DNA of 64,000 nucleotides from assembly GCF_014650455.1 (NCBI RefSeq), contig NZ_BMUZ01000003.1, forward strand, positions 248,001 through 312,000, read 5' to 3'. The DNA is from Streptomyces xanthochromogenes. Its GTDB lineage: Bacteria > Actinomycetota > Actinomycetes > Streptomycetales > Streptomycetaceae. Numbering within the stretch: the stretch's first letter is position 1; every line of letters begins with the position of its first letter. This document shows, piece by piece, positions 17,760-26,676 of the stretch. The notes under the pieces were generated by a model, which was not told the origin of the DNA, did not search any database, and saw only the letters and a program-made list of their open reading frames with translations. Made by a program: the position numbers and the translations under genes.

Positions 17760-18614
17760 GTGGTGACTGATGAAGAGGAGCGGGTGCGGCCATCGGGCGT
17801 GTGGGCCACCGCGGTCGGGGTGGCCAGGGTGCGGGCGCTGGAGAGCGAGCGGGAGAACGCGTTGTTCCGCGACCCACTGGCCCGGGCGTTCGCCACCGCC
17901 GGTGGACTGTGGCCCGCCTCGTCGCCGCTCCCCGCGGACGAGGCCGCGCGACGCCGCCGACTGGCCGTGGCGTTCTCCATCGTCATCAGGACGAAGTTCC
18001 TCGACGACCTGTTGCAGCAGGCCGCCGCATCCGGCGTCCGCCAGGTCGTGCTGCTCGGCGCCGGCATGGACAGCCGGGCCTTCCGGATGGACTGGCCCGA
18101 CGGCACCAGGCTGTTCGAGGTCGACACCGCCGCGCCACTGGCCTTCAAGACTTCGGTGCTGCGCCAGGAGCGGGCCGTCGCACGCTGCGAGCGGATCACC
18201 GTCGCAGTGGATCTGCGTGAGGACTGGCCAGGCGCGCTGGCCGCCGCAGGGCACGATCCGACCGCGCCGACCGTGTGGATCGCCGAAGGGCTGCTGATCT
18301 ACCTGCCCGAGGACGCAGTCGAGCTCCTGCTCGCCCGGATCGGCGCGCAGTCGGCGGCGGGCAGTCGGCTGGGGCTGACATTGGGCTCCCGAGGCGTGAT
18401 CGAACGCTTCGGCGCGGACGCCACTCCGGGATCGGCCGCATCCATGTGGGTCTCGGAGATGCCCGACGATCCGGTGGCCTGGCTGGCCGAGCACGGCTGG
18501 GACGCCTCCAGCCACACCCTGCGTGAACGCGCAGCCGCGTACGGCCGCCCGATCAGCACGCCGCCGCAGCATGATGAAGGCCCCGGCGGACTGGTCTCGG
18601 CGGTCCGCCCATAG
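17760..18614 (+). CDS. SAM-dependent methyltransferase, LCMT/PPM family
   Basis: A 284-residue protein of the leucine carboxyl methyltransferase-like family that is abundant in actinobacteria. It shows the characteristic TAVGVARVRALES start, a FRDPLARAF segment, the SAM motif VVLLGAGMDSRAFRM and a WIAEGLLIYLPEDAV motif. Two adjacent GTG codons (17760 and 17763) are possible starts. Family members methylate small molecules or polyketides, but the substrate is not shown here. A strong hairpin overlaps the stop codon. Confidence 0.87.
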   Translation: MVTDEEERVRPSGVWATAVGVARVRALESERENALFRDPLARAFATAGGLWPASSPLPADEAARRRRLAVAFSIVIRTKFLDDLLQQAAASGVRQVVLLGAGMDSRAFRMDWPDGTRLFEVDTAAPLAFKTSVLRQERAVARCERITVAVDLREDWPGALAAAGHDPTAPTVWIAEGLLIYLPEDAVELLLARIGAQSAAGSRLGLTLGSRGVIERFGADATPGSAASMWVSEMPDDPVAWLAEHGWDASSHTLRERAAAYGRPISTPPQHDEGPGGLVSAVRP

Positions 18615-18630
18615 ACCGCCTCGGGCGGTC
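18614..18630 (+). terminator. Hairpin terminator of the methyltransferase
   Basis: Seven-pair perfect stem GACCGCC-tcg-GGCGGTC beginning at the last base of the stop codon. Confidence 0.65.
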
Positions 18631-18871
18631 AAAGAGCAGCGCAGTGCCCGTGAGTTCCGGATGGCGGTGGTTGCGCCCCCTCGGACTCCGTACCCTTCCG
18701 CAAGCAGCGGCCGCCGCGATCTTCAGCCGGTTCGGCAGGAGCCCCGTCCCCGCCACCGAGCGTGCCCGCGGACCGGCCTGACAGATCACGGGCGGCGCCA
18801 CTCCCGAAGTCCGCTACGGCGTCGACGAGTTGCCGCTCGCCCTTGCGGAGCGCATCGCGTTCCTACCTTGG

Positions 18872-19438
18872 CTACTGCCGCTGCTCCCACTGCTCCTGGG
18901 TGATCTCGTACCGCACCCCGCCCTGCTCGGCCCCTTCGACCCCCTCCATGTCGGAGGGGGTCGGGATGACTTTTACGAGCGTCATGGCGAGCTTTTCCAT
19001 GACGTTGCGCGAGCCACGGTTCACGTACATCGTCTCGGCCCAGACCCGCCGCACACCGAGCGCGCTAAATGCCTTGTGCAGCAGGGCCCGCGAGCCCTCG
19101 GTGGCGAAACCCCGGCCCCAGGCCAACTGCCGCAGCCGGTAACCGAGTTCGACCTCGTCCCGTGGGCCCTCCCTCCCGGGACGCAGGATGAACCAGCCGA
19201 TGAAGGCGCCGTCCTCCTTCGCGTGCGCCGCGAACAGCCCCAGATCGCCGCCCCACTTCTCGTAACCCGCGAGAATCGCCGGAAGGTGCTGCTCGCGAAT
19301 GACCTGCGGTGCGGTCGGCACCCCGCCGCTCAGGAAGCGCATCACCGCCGGGTCGCTGTCCAACTCGATCAACAAGTCCGCGTCGTCGGCGGTGAAACGG
19401 CGTAGCGCCAGACGGTCGGTCTCCAGACAGATGTCCAT
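18872..19438 (-). CDS. GNAT acetyltransferase, RimJ/RimL-like
   Basis: A 188-residue GNAT acyltransferase. It opens with LETDRLALRRFTADDADLL, has a GYRLRQLAWGRGFATEG segment matching the acetyl-CoA pyrophosphate loop (RxxGxG/A type), and continues ALGVRRVWAETMYVNRGSRNVMEKLAM, the RimJ/L-type motif where an asparagine and serine line the active site. Such enzymes acetylate protein N-termini or small amines. The ATG was chosen at the family-typical start; an extended frame upstream has no support. Confidence 0.88.
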   Translation of the reverse strand: MDICLETDRLALRRFTADDADLLIELDSDPAVMRFLSGGVPTAPQVIREQHLPAILAGYEKWGGDLGLFAAHAKEDGAFIGWFILRPGREGPRDEVELGYRLRQLAWGRGFATEGSRALLHKAFSALGVRRVWAETMYVNRGSRNVMEKLAMTLVKVIPTPSDMEGVEGAEQGGVRYEITQEQWEQRQ

Positions 19439-19580
19439 GAGCCGATGATCCCGGATCCCAGTCGCACGGCCGAACGGTTTTCGTGGCGCTCGGACCCACC
19501 CGGCCGAGTCACAACGACGAGCCGGGCTGACGACCCGCAGGGCGGATACATGGCCATGGAGACCCATACCGACCCGCCGA

Positions 19581-20195
19581 TCACGCCGGGCCCGTGCGCT
19601 CGACGGTGGAGACGACCCGTACGAGGGCCGGGGCGGCAGGGGCCGAGCCGAAACCGAAACGCACGGGCGGGGAGACGGGGGCCAGCGGGCCGAGGTCGCC
19701 TCCGTCGAACCGGGCCCGGGCCGTGACGATCGGCAACAGGTCGCAGGCCGCGTACCACTGACGGCACCCCGGACGGGAGCTGCCCCGGGTCCGGACACCG
19801 GCCATCAGCCGGGCGGGCCCGTCCGCAAGCGCGGCCCACAGCGGCCTTCTGGCCAGCGGGCGCGGCACCGCGCGCAGGGCAGTTCCCAGAACTCCCCGAC
19901 GCCCTACGGCGAACCGCAGGTCGAGCGAGCCCGCCGTCACGTCCCATACGCCCTCGCGGACGTCCACCTTCACCTCAACGCGTCGGACCTCGTCGAAGTG
20001 GTAGACGGCGGAGACGTACTCGGCCGTCGCGGCGCTCGGCGCGAGGAGCAACCGCCAGCCGTCGGCGCGCTCCAGCATGACGTCGCTGAACGCACCGAAC
20101 GGGGACCGGGGCCAGTGGCCCACCACCACGCGCGTGCCGGAAGCCGTTCCCACAGCAGCGATCCATCCATCGAAGGTCAGACGTTCGGTATCCAT
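19581..20195 (-). CDS. Conserved hypothetical protein
   Basis: A 204-residue protein beginning MDTERLTFDGWIAAVGTASG. Beta-strand-rich N-terminal half (about 10-110) with HWPRSPFGAFSDVMLERADGWRLLLAP, then an Arg/Pro-rich middle and a RFGFGSAPAAP C-terminal section. No signal peptide or membrane segment. I do not recognise a functional family; similar unnamed actinobacterial proteins exist to my recollection. It is divergent from the SDR gene and may share its upstream region. Confidence 0.7.
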   Translation of the reverse strand: MDTERLTFDGWIAAVGTASGTRVVVGHWPRSPFGAFSDVMLERADGWRLLLAPSAATAEYVSAVYHFDEVRRVEVKVDVREGVWDVTAGSLDLRFAVGRRGVLGTALRAVPRPLARRPLWAALADGPARLMAGVRTRGSSRPGCRQWYAACDLLPIVTARARFDGGDLGPLAPVSPPVRFGFGSAPAAPALVRVVSTVERTGPA

Positions 20196-20410
20196 CCCGC
20201 CTGCATACCTCACGCTCCTCCCCGCCGCCTGTTCGGCGCCCCGATCAGGTGCCCCAAGCCGGCACCAGGGCCGAATCCCACGCCTCCTCAAAACCCTTGC
20301 GGGGGCGTCTGCTTGGCGCCGACCACGTCCCGCACGACCACGTCGAACACGGCTTCCGGGACGGACCGGTCAGCCGTCACCGTCACCGCCGCCGCCGCCG
20401 CCGCCGCAAC

Positions 20411-20471
20411 AAACGGATACGTCATCCGCTTCCATGCTACTGTCCAGGCCAAGCGGATTATCTATCCGCTT
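20411..20471. promoter_or_regulatory. Two TetR-type operators upstream of the SDR gene
   Basis: Palindromes AAACGGAT-N5-ATCCGCTT (20411-20431) and AAGCGGAT-N5-ATCCGCTT (20451-20471) share the core CGGAT-N5-ATCCG and have centres 40 bp apart. A TACTGT -10-like hexamer lies between them (20438-20443). A third copy precedes the downstream tetR gene. Confidence 0.7.
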
Positions 20472-20491
20472 TTCCGATGGAGGGGCAGCAC

Positions 20492-21382
20492 ATGGCAAGA
20501 GCAGCCGTGGTCACAGCGGGGACGGCCGGCATCGGGCTCGAAACGGCCCTGGGGCTGGCGGGCGCCGGGTTGTCGGTCACTGTGGTCGGACGCGACGCCG
20601 ACCGGGGCGCGCGAGCGGTTGACCGAATCAACGGGGCGAATCCCGCGCATCCCGCACGCTTCCTGGCCGCCGACCTCGGCTCCCTCGGGCAGGTCCGCGA
20701 ACTCGCCGGCCGGATAGCCGCTGAACACGCCTCCCCCGGCGGACAGTTGACCGTACTGGTCAACAACGTCGGGGCGATGTATCCGGAGCGACGGACGCGC
20801 GACGGCATCGAAGCGTCGTTCGTCGTCAACCACCTCTCGCCCTACCTGCTGACGGAACTGCTTCTGCCCACGCTGACGCACGGGGCGCCCAGCAGGATCG
20901 TGAACGTGACGTCGAGCGCCGTCGCACTCGGCAAGCGCGTCTTCGACGCCGTGGACCCGCCAGGCGGCTACTACGGCTTCCACCGGTACGGCCGCGCCAA
21001 GCTCGCCAACCTCGCGTACACGCTCGACCTGGCCGCGCGGCTGGACGGCACCGGAGTCTCCGTCTTCGCCGCCGATCCCGGAGGCGCCGCGACCGACATG
21101 ACCAACGGCACCCTCACCGATCCGAGGATCGTCTCGCCGGCCCTGCGGCTGCTCTGGCCACTGGTGCGCCGCAGATTCGAACGCTCCACCTCGGGCCCGG
21201 CATCCGCGGCCGCACGATCCTCGATCGTTGCCGCCATCGACGACAGCCTCGAAGGCCGGACCGGCATCGTCATCGGAGCCCGGGCCCAACCGGTTCCGGC
21301 ACCGCGCGCCGCGACCGACCCCCGCATCGCCCGGGACGTCCGCCGACTGAGCGAACGCCACGCACCGCTCACGACCGCCTGA
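20492..21382 (+). CDS. Short-chain dehydrogenase/reductase
   Basis: A 296-residue NAD(P)-dependent oxidoreductase. The cofactor motif is TAGTAGIGLETA (TGxxxGIG type), followed by LVNNVGAMYPERR (NNAG variant), a serine in NVTSSAVALG and the YGRAKLANLAY motif, which supplies the catalytic Tyr and Lys. The sequence resembles retinol dehydrogenase/light-dependent protochlorophyllide reductase-like SDRs. The ATG at 20492 has GGAGGGG 6 nt upstream. Two operators upstream tie it to the TetR regulator that follows, probably as its main target. Substrate unknown. Confidence 0.9.
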   Translation: MARAAVVTAGTAGIGLETALGLAGAGLSVTVVGRDADRGARAVDRINGANPAHPARFLAADLGSLGQVRELAGRIAAEHASPGGQLTVLVNNVGAMYPERRTRDGIEASFVVNHLSPYLLTELLLPTLTHGAPSRIVNVTSSAVALGKRVFDAVDPPGGYYGFHRYGRAKLANLAYTLDLAARLDGTGVSVFAADPGGAATDMTNGTLTDPRIVSPALRLLWPLVRRRFERSTSGPASAAARSSIVAAIDDSLEGRTGIVIGARAQPVPAPRAATDPRIARDVRRLSERHAPLTTA

Positions 21383-21413
21383 CCCGACGGTCGGTGCGCG
21401 CGGTGGCGGCGCC

Positions 21414-21434
21414 AGACGGATGAGTCATCCGATT
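21414..21434 (+). promoter_or_regulatory. TetR autoregulatory operator
   Basis: The palindrome AGACGGAT-N5-ATCCGATT repeats the CGGAT-N5-ATCCG core found twice upstream of the SDR gene. It adjoins TAGCAT (21434-21439), a -10 box 8 nt before the tetR ATG. Confidence 0.65.
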
Positions 21435-21447
21435 AGCATGGGCCCCC

Positions 21448-22026
21448 ATGACGACTCCCCTACGCAAAGACGCGGCCCGCAACTGGGAACGGATCGTCGC
21501 CGTCGCCCGTGCCCTGGTCGATCAGGGTGTCCCCCTGCAACTGAACGACGTCGCGGGCCGCGCCGGGCTCGGAGTCGGCACCGTCTACCGGCACTTCGCC
21601 ACCCCCGAGGCGCTACTGGAAGCAGTCGCCGCCCCCTGCCTGGAAGCGCTGACAGCCTGCGGCCGGCAGGCACTGGCCGACAGCGACCCATGGCGGGCGC
21701 TCGAAGGCTTCCTGTTCCGCACGGTCGAAGCCCAGGTCACCGACGCGTCCCTGGCCCCGGTCGTCGCCGCCACCAGCGACGCCCTGACGCATACCACAGA
21801 GCTCAAAAGGGACCTTGCGTCGACCGGCACCGCTCTCTTGGACAGGGCCCGCGACGCCGGGGCGGTCCGCTCTGACCTCACCGCCGCGGACCTCGTCCCG
21901 CTCATGTGCGGCATCGCCCACGCGGTAGACATCCGCGGAGGCAAGCCTGCCGATCGCATCGCCACCGCGCACCGCTACCTGGCCACACTCTCCGAAGGAC
22001 TGCGGGCCGCACCACAGCAGTCGTGA
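21448..22026 (+). CDS. TetR-family regulator of the upstream SDR gene
   Basis: A 192-residue TetR repressor. The N-terminal helix-turn-helix (about 10-55) includes LNDVAGRAGLGVGTVYRHFATPEALLEAV. The C-terminal ligand/dimer domain is all-helical and resembles the SbtR/TetR_C type. There is no ribosome site, and a -10 box 8 nt upstream points to a leaderless mRNA. The same palindrome lies in front of this gene and twice in front of the SDR gene, so autoregulation plus control of the SDR is the simplest model. The inducer could be the SDR substrate. Confidence 0.9.
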   Translation: MTTPLRKDAARNWERIVAVARALVDQGVPLQLNDVAGRAGLGVGTVYRHFATPEALLEAVAAPCLEALTACGRQALADSDPWRALEGFLFRTVEAQVTDASLAPVVAATSDALTHTTELKRDLASTGTALLDRARDAGAVRSDLTAADLVPLMCGIAHAVDIRGGKPADRIATAHRYLATLSEGLRAAPQQS

Positions 22027-22099
22027 GACCAATTGGCCCAAGGTTTCTACGCTCAAATGGCCTGGCTGGACTGCCAGTTCGACCCATAGAGTCATGATC

Positions 22100-22621
22100 A
22101 TGACCGAAGACACATGCACAGCCGCCCATCCCTCCGTGCCCGCCCAGGCGTTGCTGACCCGCTCCGAGGAGGCCGAGACCTGCTCCGATCCGAGCAGTGT
22201 GATGACACTCCTGGGTGAGTCGGACAGCCACAACGGTGGGTTCACGAGCTACCGCTCCACGTTCGCCAAGGGTGCCGTCGGCGCACCGGCCCACTTCCAC
22301 ACCAAGGCGACGGAACTGTTCTTCGTGATCAGCGGATCCTTGCGAGTCCTGGTGGGCGAGGACGTCACCGTCCTGAACGCGGGGGACTTCCTGGCGGTCC
22401 CACCACACACCCCGCACGCTTTCGCCGCGGCTCCGGGCTCCGAGGCGGACGTCGTGTTCGTCTTCACCCCCGGCATGGGCCGGTTCGACTACCTGCGCCT
22501 GTTGAGCCGTGTGATGCGGGGCGAAGCCGACCCCAAGGAGATCGCCGAATCCTCGGAGCGCTTCGACAACCACTACGTCGACAGCCCCGTATGGCGCGCC
22601 GCGCTGGCGGACACGGCATGA
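22100..22621 (+). CDS. Cupin-domain protein
   Basis: A 173-residue single-domain cupin. The metal-binding motif 1 is PAHFHTKATELFFVISG (H-x-H...E) and motif 2 is AGDFLAVPPHTPHAF. Such proteins include quercetin-dioxygenase-like enzymes and sugar or small-molecule binding proteins. Two in-frame ATGs (22094 and 22100) are possible; I chose the second because a TAGAGT hexamer ends 7 nt before it, consistent with leaderless expression, and no ribosome site is present. Function beyond metal-binding cupin unknown. Confidence 0.82.
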   Translation: MTEDTCTAAHPSVPAQALLTRSEEAETCSDPSSVMTLLGESDSHNGGFTSYRSTFAKGAVGAPAHFHTKATELFFVISGSLRVLVGEDVTVLNAGDFLAVPPHTPHAFAAAPGSEADVVFVFTPGMGRFDYLRLLSRVMRGEADPKEIAESSERFDNHYVDSPVWRAALADTA

Positions 22622-22848
22622 TCAACGCCACGACCCATGTTCGCGTGGCTCGTCCCTGGACGAGGCACTCATCGGTCGACTGATCACTGCGGGGGCCCGC
22701 CGAGTTGCCGCACAAGCCGCATGGGGATGAGCGCGGGGTGACGATCACCGATCTCGACGGCTGCCGCCTCGTCCCGTGCTCGCGCACCCGGGTGGACCGG
22801 GCACGGGAGGGGTCGGCCGGGACGACCGGTGAGGCACGCCCTGTGTGG

Positions 22849-23739
22849 TCAGGACATGGGTCCGTGTCCGTCATCGTGCGGGCTCGTGCGACCTCGCTCC
22901 ACGGTTGCTGCTGTCTGCCACGCGCCCGGCCGCATGCCTGTCGCCTTCTGAAAGAACACCGAGAAGTTGGACGCGTCCGGGAAGCCCAGCGTGCGGGCGC
23001 AGTCGGCCGCGGTGAGGCGCTCGTGCGCCAGGAGCCGTTTGGCTTCCAGGACGATCCGATCGACGATGTATGCCTTGGCAGTGCGGCCGGTGACCCGCTG
23101 CACCGCTCTGGACAGGGTGCGGGGCGCGTATCCCAGAGCCCGGGCGTAGTAGCCGGCGTCGTGGTGTTCCCGGAAGTGCGCTTCGACGCTGGACCGAAAC
23201 AGCCGGAACACCGGGTTCGTCGGCCCCGCTTCGCCGGGCAGCGGACCGAGCCGGGCGATGAGCGCGGAGAGCAGGATCTCGGGCAACTCCATCATCGCGG
23301 CTGCGGGCGGGGCTGATGCTTCGAGCAGGAGATGGGTCAGCGCGGCGTCGACGAACGGCCAGTCCGCATCGCCGATGTTCCACTGCGCGGTCAGGTCCGG
23401 GAACGCGGCGAGCTCTCGGGTGGCAGGGGTCACCGGTGCGGTCGGGACGAACAGCACGATGTGCCCCGTCACGTTGGCGATGTCATCCCACCGGTGCACC
23501 GCTCCGGGCGCGACCCACACCGCGGACCGCGCCCGGAGCGGGTGCCGGAGAAAATCGACGGTGACGCACCCTCGCCCCGCGTCGACGACGGCCAGAACGT
23601 GGAAGTCGGCGCGCTGTGTGCCGCCGTCGTTCAGCTCGCGAAGGCGGTCGAAGGACATGGCCTCCACAGCAGCGGCAGCGCGCCCCACGGGCTGGTAGGT
23701 CATCTGACGGATCACGCTCACATGTCCAGTTTCCACCAT
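22849..23739 (-). CDS. AraC-family regulator
   Basis: About 296 residues. A cupin-like sensory domain fills the N-terminal half (FHVLAVVDAGRGCVTVDFLRHPLRARSAVWVAPGAVHRW). The C-terminal AraC DNA-binding domain has two helix-turn-helices; YYARALGYAPRTLSRAVQRVTGRTAKAYIVDRIVLEAKRLL and FPDASNFSVFFQKATGMRPG contain the family signature. Possible starts are ATG 23739, GTG 23721 and ATG 23703. It is divergent from the alpha/beta hydrolase gene across about 100 nt, so it likely activates that gene in response to its substrate. Confidence 0.86.
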   Translation of the reverse strand: MVETGHVSVIRQMTYQPVGRAAAAVEAMSFDRLRELNDGGTQRADFHVLAVVDAGRGCVTVDFLRHPLRARSAVWVAPGAVHRWDDIANVTGHIVLFVPTAPVTPATRELAAFPDLTAQWNIGDADWPFVDAALTHLLLEASAPPAAAMMELPEILLSALIARLGPLPGEAGPTNPVFRLFRSSVEAHFREHHDAGYYARALGYAPRTLSRAVQRVTGRTAKAYIVDRIVLEAKRLLAHERLTAADCARTLGFPDASNFSVFFQKATGMRPGAWQTAATVERGRTSPHDDGHGPMS

Positions 23740-23841
23740 CGGCCGACCAGTCGTGCCGATGCCCCGGGAAGCCCCGCGGAGATTCAATTGCCAGGTGGAG
23801 GAACCCGCCTCCGCCCAGGAGAGTCGAACGAGGGAATGACG

Positions 23842-24618
23842 ATGACGACGGCACAGCAGCAGCTACTGCCCGCTTATGACCACCGGCCGGGGACCGGACC
23901 GACCTTGGTGTTCCTGCACTATTGGGGTGGTTCCGCCCGCACCTGGGACCTCGTCGTGGACCGCCTCGCGGGCCGTGACGTCCTTACGCTCGACTTCCGG
24001 GGGTGGGGTCGCTCAAGCAGCCTGTCCGGCCCCTGCACACTCCGCCGGCTCACGGAGGACACGCTCGCCGTCATCGCCGATGCAGGCGTCTGCGACTACG
24101 TCCTCGTCGGACATTCCATGGGCGGCAAGGTCGCGCAGCTGATCGCAGCGACGCGACCTGCCGGTCTGCGAGGGATCGTCCTCGTCGGCCCCGCCCCGGC
24201 AAAGCCCGCAGCGGGAATCACCCTCGAATACCGCGAAGCCCTCTCCCACGCCTACGACTCGGACGAGTCCGTCGCCGCCGCGCGGGACGCCATTCTCACC
24301 GCCACCGAACTGCCGGATGAGGTCAAGTCGCAGATCGTGGCCGACTCGCGTTCCAGCAGCGATGCGGCCCGCGTAGAGTGGCCGCTGCACGGCATCGCGG
24401 AGGACATCACGGAGCACACCCGCATGATCGGCGTGCCAGCGCTCATCGTTGCCGGGGAGAACGACCACGTCGAGCCCGCCGACGTCCTCCGCGACAACTT
24501 GATGCCCTGTCTGTCCGATGCCGCCCTCGTGGTGATCCCGGAATCGGGTCACCTGATTCCCCTGGAAGCTCCGGCCGATCTCGTCGACGCGATCACCGCG
24601 TTCGCGCCCGCGTCTTGA
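23842..24618 (+). CDS. Alpha/beta hydrolase
   Basis: A 258-residue alpha/beta-fold hydrolase. It has the oxyanion-hole segment LVFLHYWGGSART, the nucleophile elbow VGHSMGGKVA (Ser), an acid in AGENDHVEP and the catalytic His in ESGHLIPLEAP. This layout fits esterases, haloperoxidase-like enzymes and lactone hydrolases. The start at 23842 has GAGGG 7 nt upstream; the in-frame ATG at 23836 is too close to it. Its control by the divergent AraC gene is inferred from position. Confidence 0.9.
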   Translation: MTTAQQQLLPAYDHRPGTGPTLVFLHYWGGSARTWDLVVDRLAGRDVLTLDFRGWGRSSSLSGPCTLRRLTEDTLAVIADAGVCDYVLVGHSMGGKVAQLIAATRPAGLRGIVLVGPAPAKPAAGITLEYREALSHAYDSDESVAAARDAILTATELPDEVKSQIVADSRSSSDAARVEWPLHGIAEDITEHTRMIGVPALIVAGENDHVEPADVLRDNLMPCLSDAALVVIPESGHLIPLEAPADLVDAITAFAPAS

Positions 24619-24669
24619 CCGGTGCGCCCATCGCACGCTCCGGCAGGGTCGGTCCGCCGATCACTCAGC

Positions 24670-24739
24670 GATGCCACCCGCCGGCAGCCGCATCGATGTC
24701 ACCCGCCGGCAGCCGCATCGATGTCACCTGCCGGCTGCC
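24670..24739 (+). repeat. 25-bp tandem repeat, 2.8 copies
   Basis: Units at 24670-24694, 24695-24719 and partial 24720-24739, each built on GATGTCACCCGCCGGCAGCC. Intergenic; no coding or CRISPR-like spacer structure. Confidence 0.8.
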
Positions 24740-24868
24740 TTCCCTTCCCCCGGCCACATTGACCGGTTGCCGTCTTCTCCGGCCTCCGCGACGGCACCAA
24801 CACCGGGTACCCGGCGTAGCCTGACCCCCGCCATCGCGACAACGCGGTGGAAGCGTGGGGGAGGATGC

Positions 24869-25963
24869 ATGAAGTCCCTTGGTTTCAGAGCCCGTTGGTG
24901 GGCCGTGCTGTTATCCGCCGGACTGCTGATGGCCTCCGGTGCCGGCGTGGCGCAAGCGCACCCGCACCCGGATGCCGAGAGCGTCACGCGCCTGCCTGGG
25001 TCCCAGTACGCGGTGCCGCCGCTCGTCAGCGCGGACGGCTCCAGGGCGTACGTCGCGTCGATCGACGAAGTCGGCACCTCGCTCGACGTCGTCAGTACCC
25101 GGACCGGGAAGATCGCCGCGCATGTGGCCACGAGCAGCGGACGGTGGGCCGGTCCTCTGTTGTTCGGTGCCGGGGGCAAGCAGATCTATCTGCTCACCGA
25201 GGGCACCCTCAATGTGTTCGACACGGCCACCAACACCCTGCGCGGCAGCTTCCCCGTGCCGGATCAGCCGCGGCCCGAGGGCTCGAACCCCGGTTCGCTG
25301 TCGCGCGCGGCCATCAGCCCGGACGGGGCCTCGATCTATCTGAGCCAGACCGGTCCGGACAACGGGGCCCAGAGCACGGGGCCGTCCCGGCTGCTGGTGT
25401 TCTCCACGGTGCGGCAGGCGTTCACCACGACGGTGCCGCTGCCCGGCGAGAGCCCGCGCGCCGTCGTCGCCCGGCCGAACGGCAAGGACATCTATGTCAG
25501 CGGCGACGTCGGGCTGATCCACCTGGACGTCTCGACCGGCACCCCGACCCTGTTGCGCACCCTGTCGGACACCGGCTTCGTCGACGAACTGGCCCTCACT
25601 CCCGACGGTCGCCGCCTGTACGCCCTGAGCAAGCCCGACGGTCACGCGGTCCTGGTCGACCTCGACAACGACCGGGTACTGACCACCATCGACTTCCAGT
25701 CGAACTACCAACCGGTCCTGAGCCCGGCCGTGAGCCGTGACGGCAGCCGGTTCTACGTTCTCGAGGACGACCACCGCAGCGTGCCGAAGGTGCTGTCCTA
25801 CAAGACGGCGACCAACACCCGCGTGGCCCGCGAGACGGTCACCGGCTTCGACATGGAGCGGGGAACGGGTCTGACCCTGGGGCCGGACGGCGAATCGATG
25901 TACGTCACCGGCGTGAACTACGCCAACGATCCCGGAGCGTTCCTCCAGATCGTCAACTTCTGA
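24869..25963 (+). CDS. Exported beta-propeller (YVTN/YncE-like) protein with a TTA codon
   Basis: A 364-residue secreted protein. The signal peptide (about residues 1-31, ending VAQA-HP) precedes repeated blades of the type SPDGASIYLSQ, TPDGRRLYALS and GPDGESMYVTG, characteristic of YVTN/seven-bladed propellers. These bind ligands or partners outside the cell. GGGGAGG precedes the ATG. Codon 15 (24911-24913), inside the signal peptide, is TTA; in Streptomyces such codons depend on the bldA leucyl-tRNA and delay translation to the developmental stage. No partner gene is adjacent. Confidence 0.85.
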   Translation: MKSLGFRARWWAVLLSAGLLMASGAGVAQAHPHPDAESVTRLPGSQYAVPPLVSADGSRAYVASIDEVGTSLDVVSTRTGKIAAHVATSSGRWAGPLLFGAGGKQIYLLTEGTLNVFDTATNTLRGSFPVPDQPRPEGSNPGSLSRAAISPDGASIYLSQTGPDNGAQSTGPSRLLVFSTVRQAFTTTVPLPGESPRAVVARPNGKDIYVSGDVGLIHLDVSTGTPTLLRTLSDTGFVDELALTPDGRRLYALSKPDGHAVLVDLDNDRVLTTIDFQSNYQPVLSPAVSRDGSRFYVLEDDHRSVPKVLSYKTATNTRVARETVTGFDMERGTGLTLGPDGESMYVTGVNYANDPGAFLQIVNF

Positions 25964-26357
25964 CGACACGGCCCGGATCCCCGGCGGTCCGGGCCTCGAC
26001 CGGTGGGCGCCCAAATCCCCCTCCCCCAGCAGCGACGAATCACCGTGGGCCGTTGACGGTGGTTGAAGGTGCTGGTGTCGGGCACGCAGACGAATGACGC
26101 GTTCCAGTGCTGCGGAATGCGGGCTGCGGACAACTGGTCGCGGGTTGCGGGTTGCGGGTTGCGGGTTGCGGACTACCGTCGAGCGGAGCGCCGCAGCTGG
26201 CCTGATCTGCGCCTTCCGATTGCCGAGTTGTTGCGAAGCGTCCGTATGCGCTGGCGGCTCTTCTAGGCTCGCGGCACACGGGGGTCTTCACCATCTGCTC
26301 GTCTCAGCCTGCCTCATGGCGGCCCAGTTTCATTGACCAAGGAAACGCGAGGAAGAG
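25964..26357. other. Intergenic region with heptamer repeat
   Basis: No gene seen. It holds about four tandem copies of GCGGGTT (about 26140-26169), likely slippage-prone DNA. Confidence 0.6.
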
Positions 26358-26645
26358 ATGACCTCTACGCCTGCCGAGCCCTACGGGACGGTTGTGAGTG
26401 AAGTCGGCGCGCATGTAAGGGAGTTCCCCAGCACCGACTCCTCCATCGTCGGCTCCCTGACCAACGGTGCCAAGGTCGGTTTGCGATCGAAGGTGCGGGC
26501 CCAGGACATCGACGGCAACAACATCTGGTACCTGCTGCGGGACCGCAACGCATGGATCGCGGCCCGATACGTGAGCAACACCGGCTCGGTGAAGTGGGCC
26601 AAGGACGCGGCGCCGGGCGAGGCCGGCGAACAAGCAGCCGGATAG
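26358..26645 (+). CDS. Small SH3-like domain protein
   Basis: A 95-residue protein with GAGGAAG ahead of the ATG. Residues about 10-75 form a bacterial SH3 (SH3_3) domain: VREFPSTDSSIVGSLTNGAKV and WYLLRDRNAWIAARYV match the typical R-x-x-P-S...W-Y...GW pattern. There is no signal peptide or membrane segment, which is unusual because most bacterial SH3 domains act in the cell wall; export by another route or a cytoplasmic role are both possible. Confidence 0.75.
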   Translation: MTSTPAEPYGTVVSEVGAHVREFPSTDSSIVGSLTNGAKVGLRSKVRAQDIDGNNIWYLLRDRNAWIAARYVSNTGSVKWAKDAAPGEAGEQAAG

Positions 26646-26676
26646 CAGTCCGCTATCCGCCCATCCCGCCTGGCGG

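Noticed and set aside
24670..24739. Tandem repeat considered as a CRISPR array
   Set aside because: Copies are directly adjacent with no spacers.
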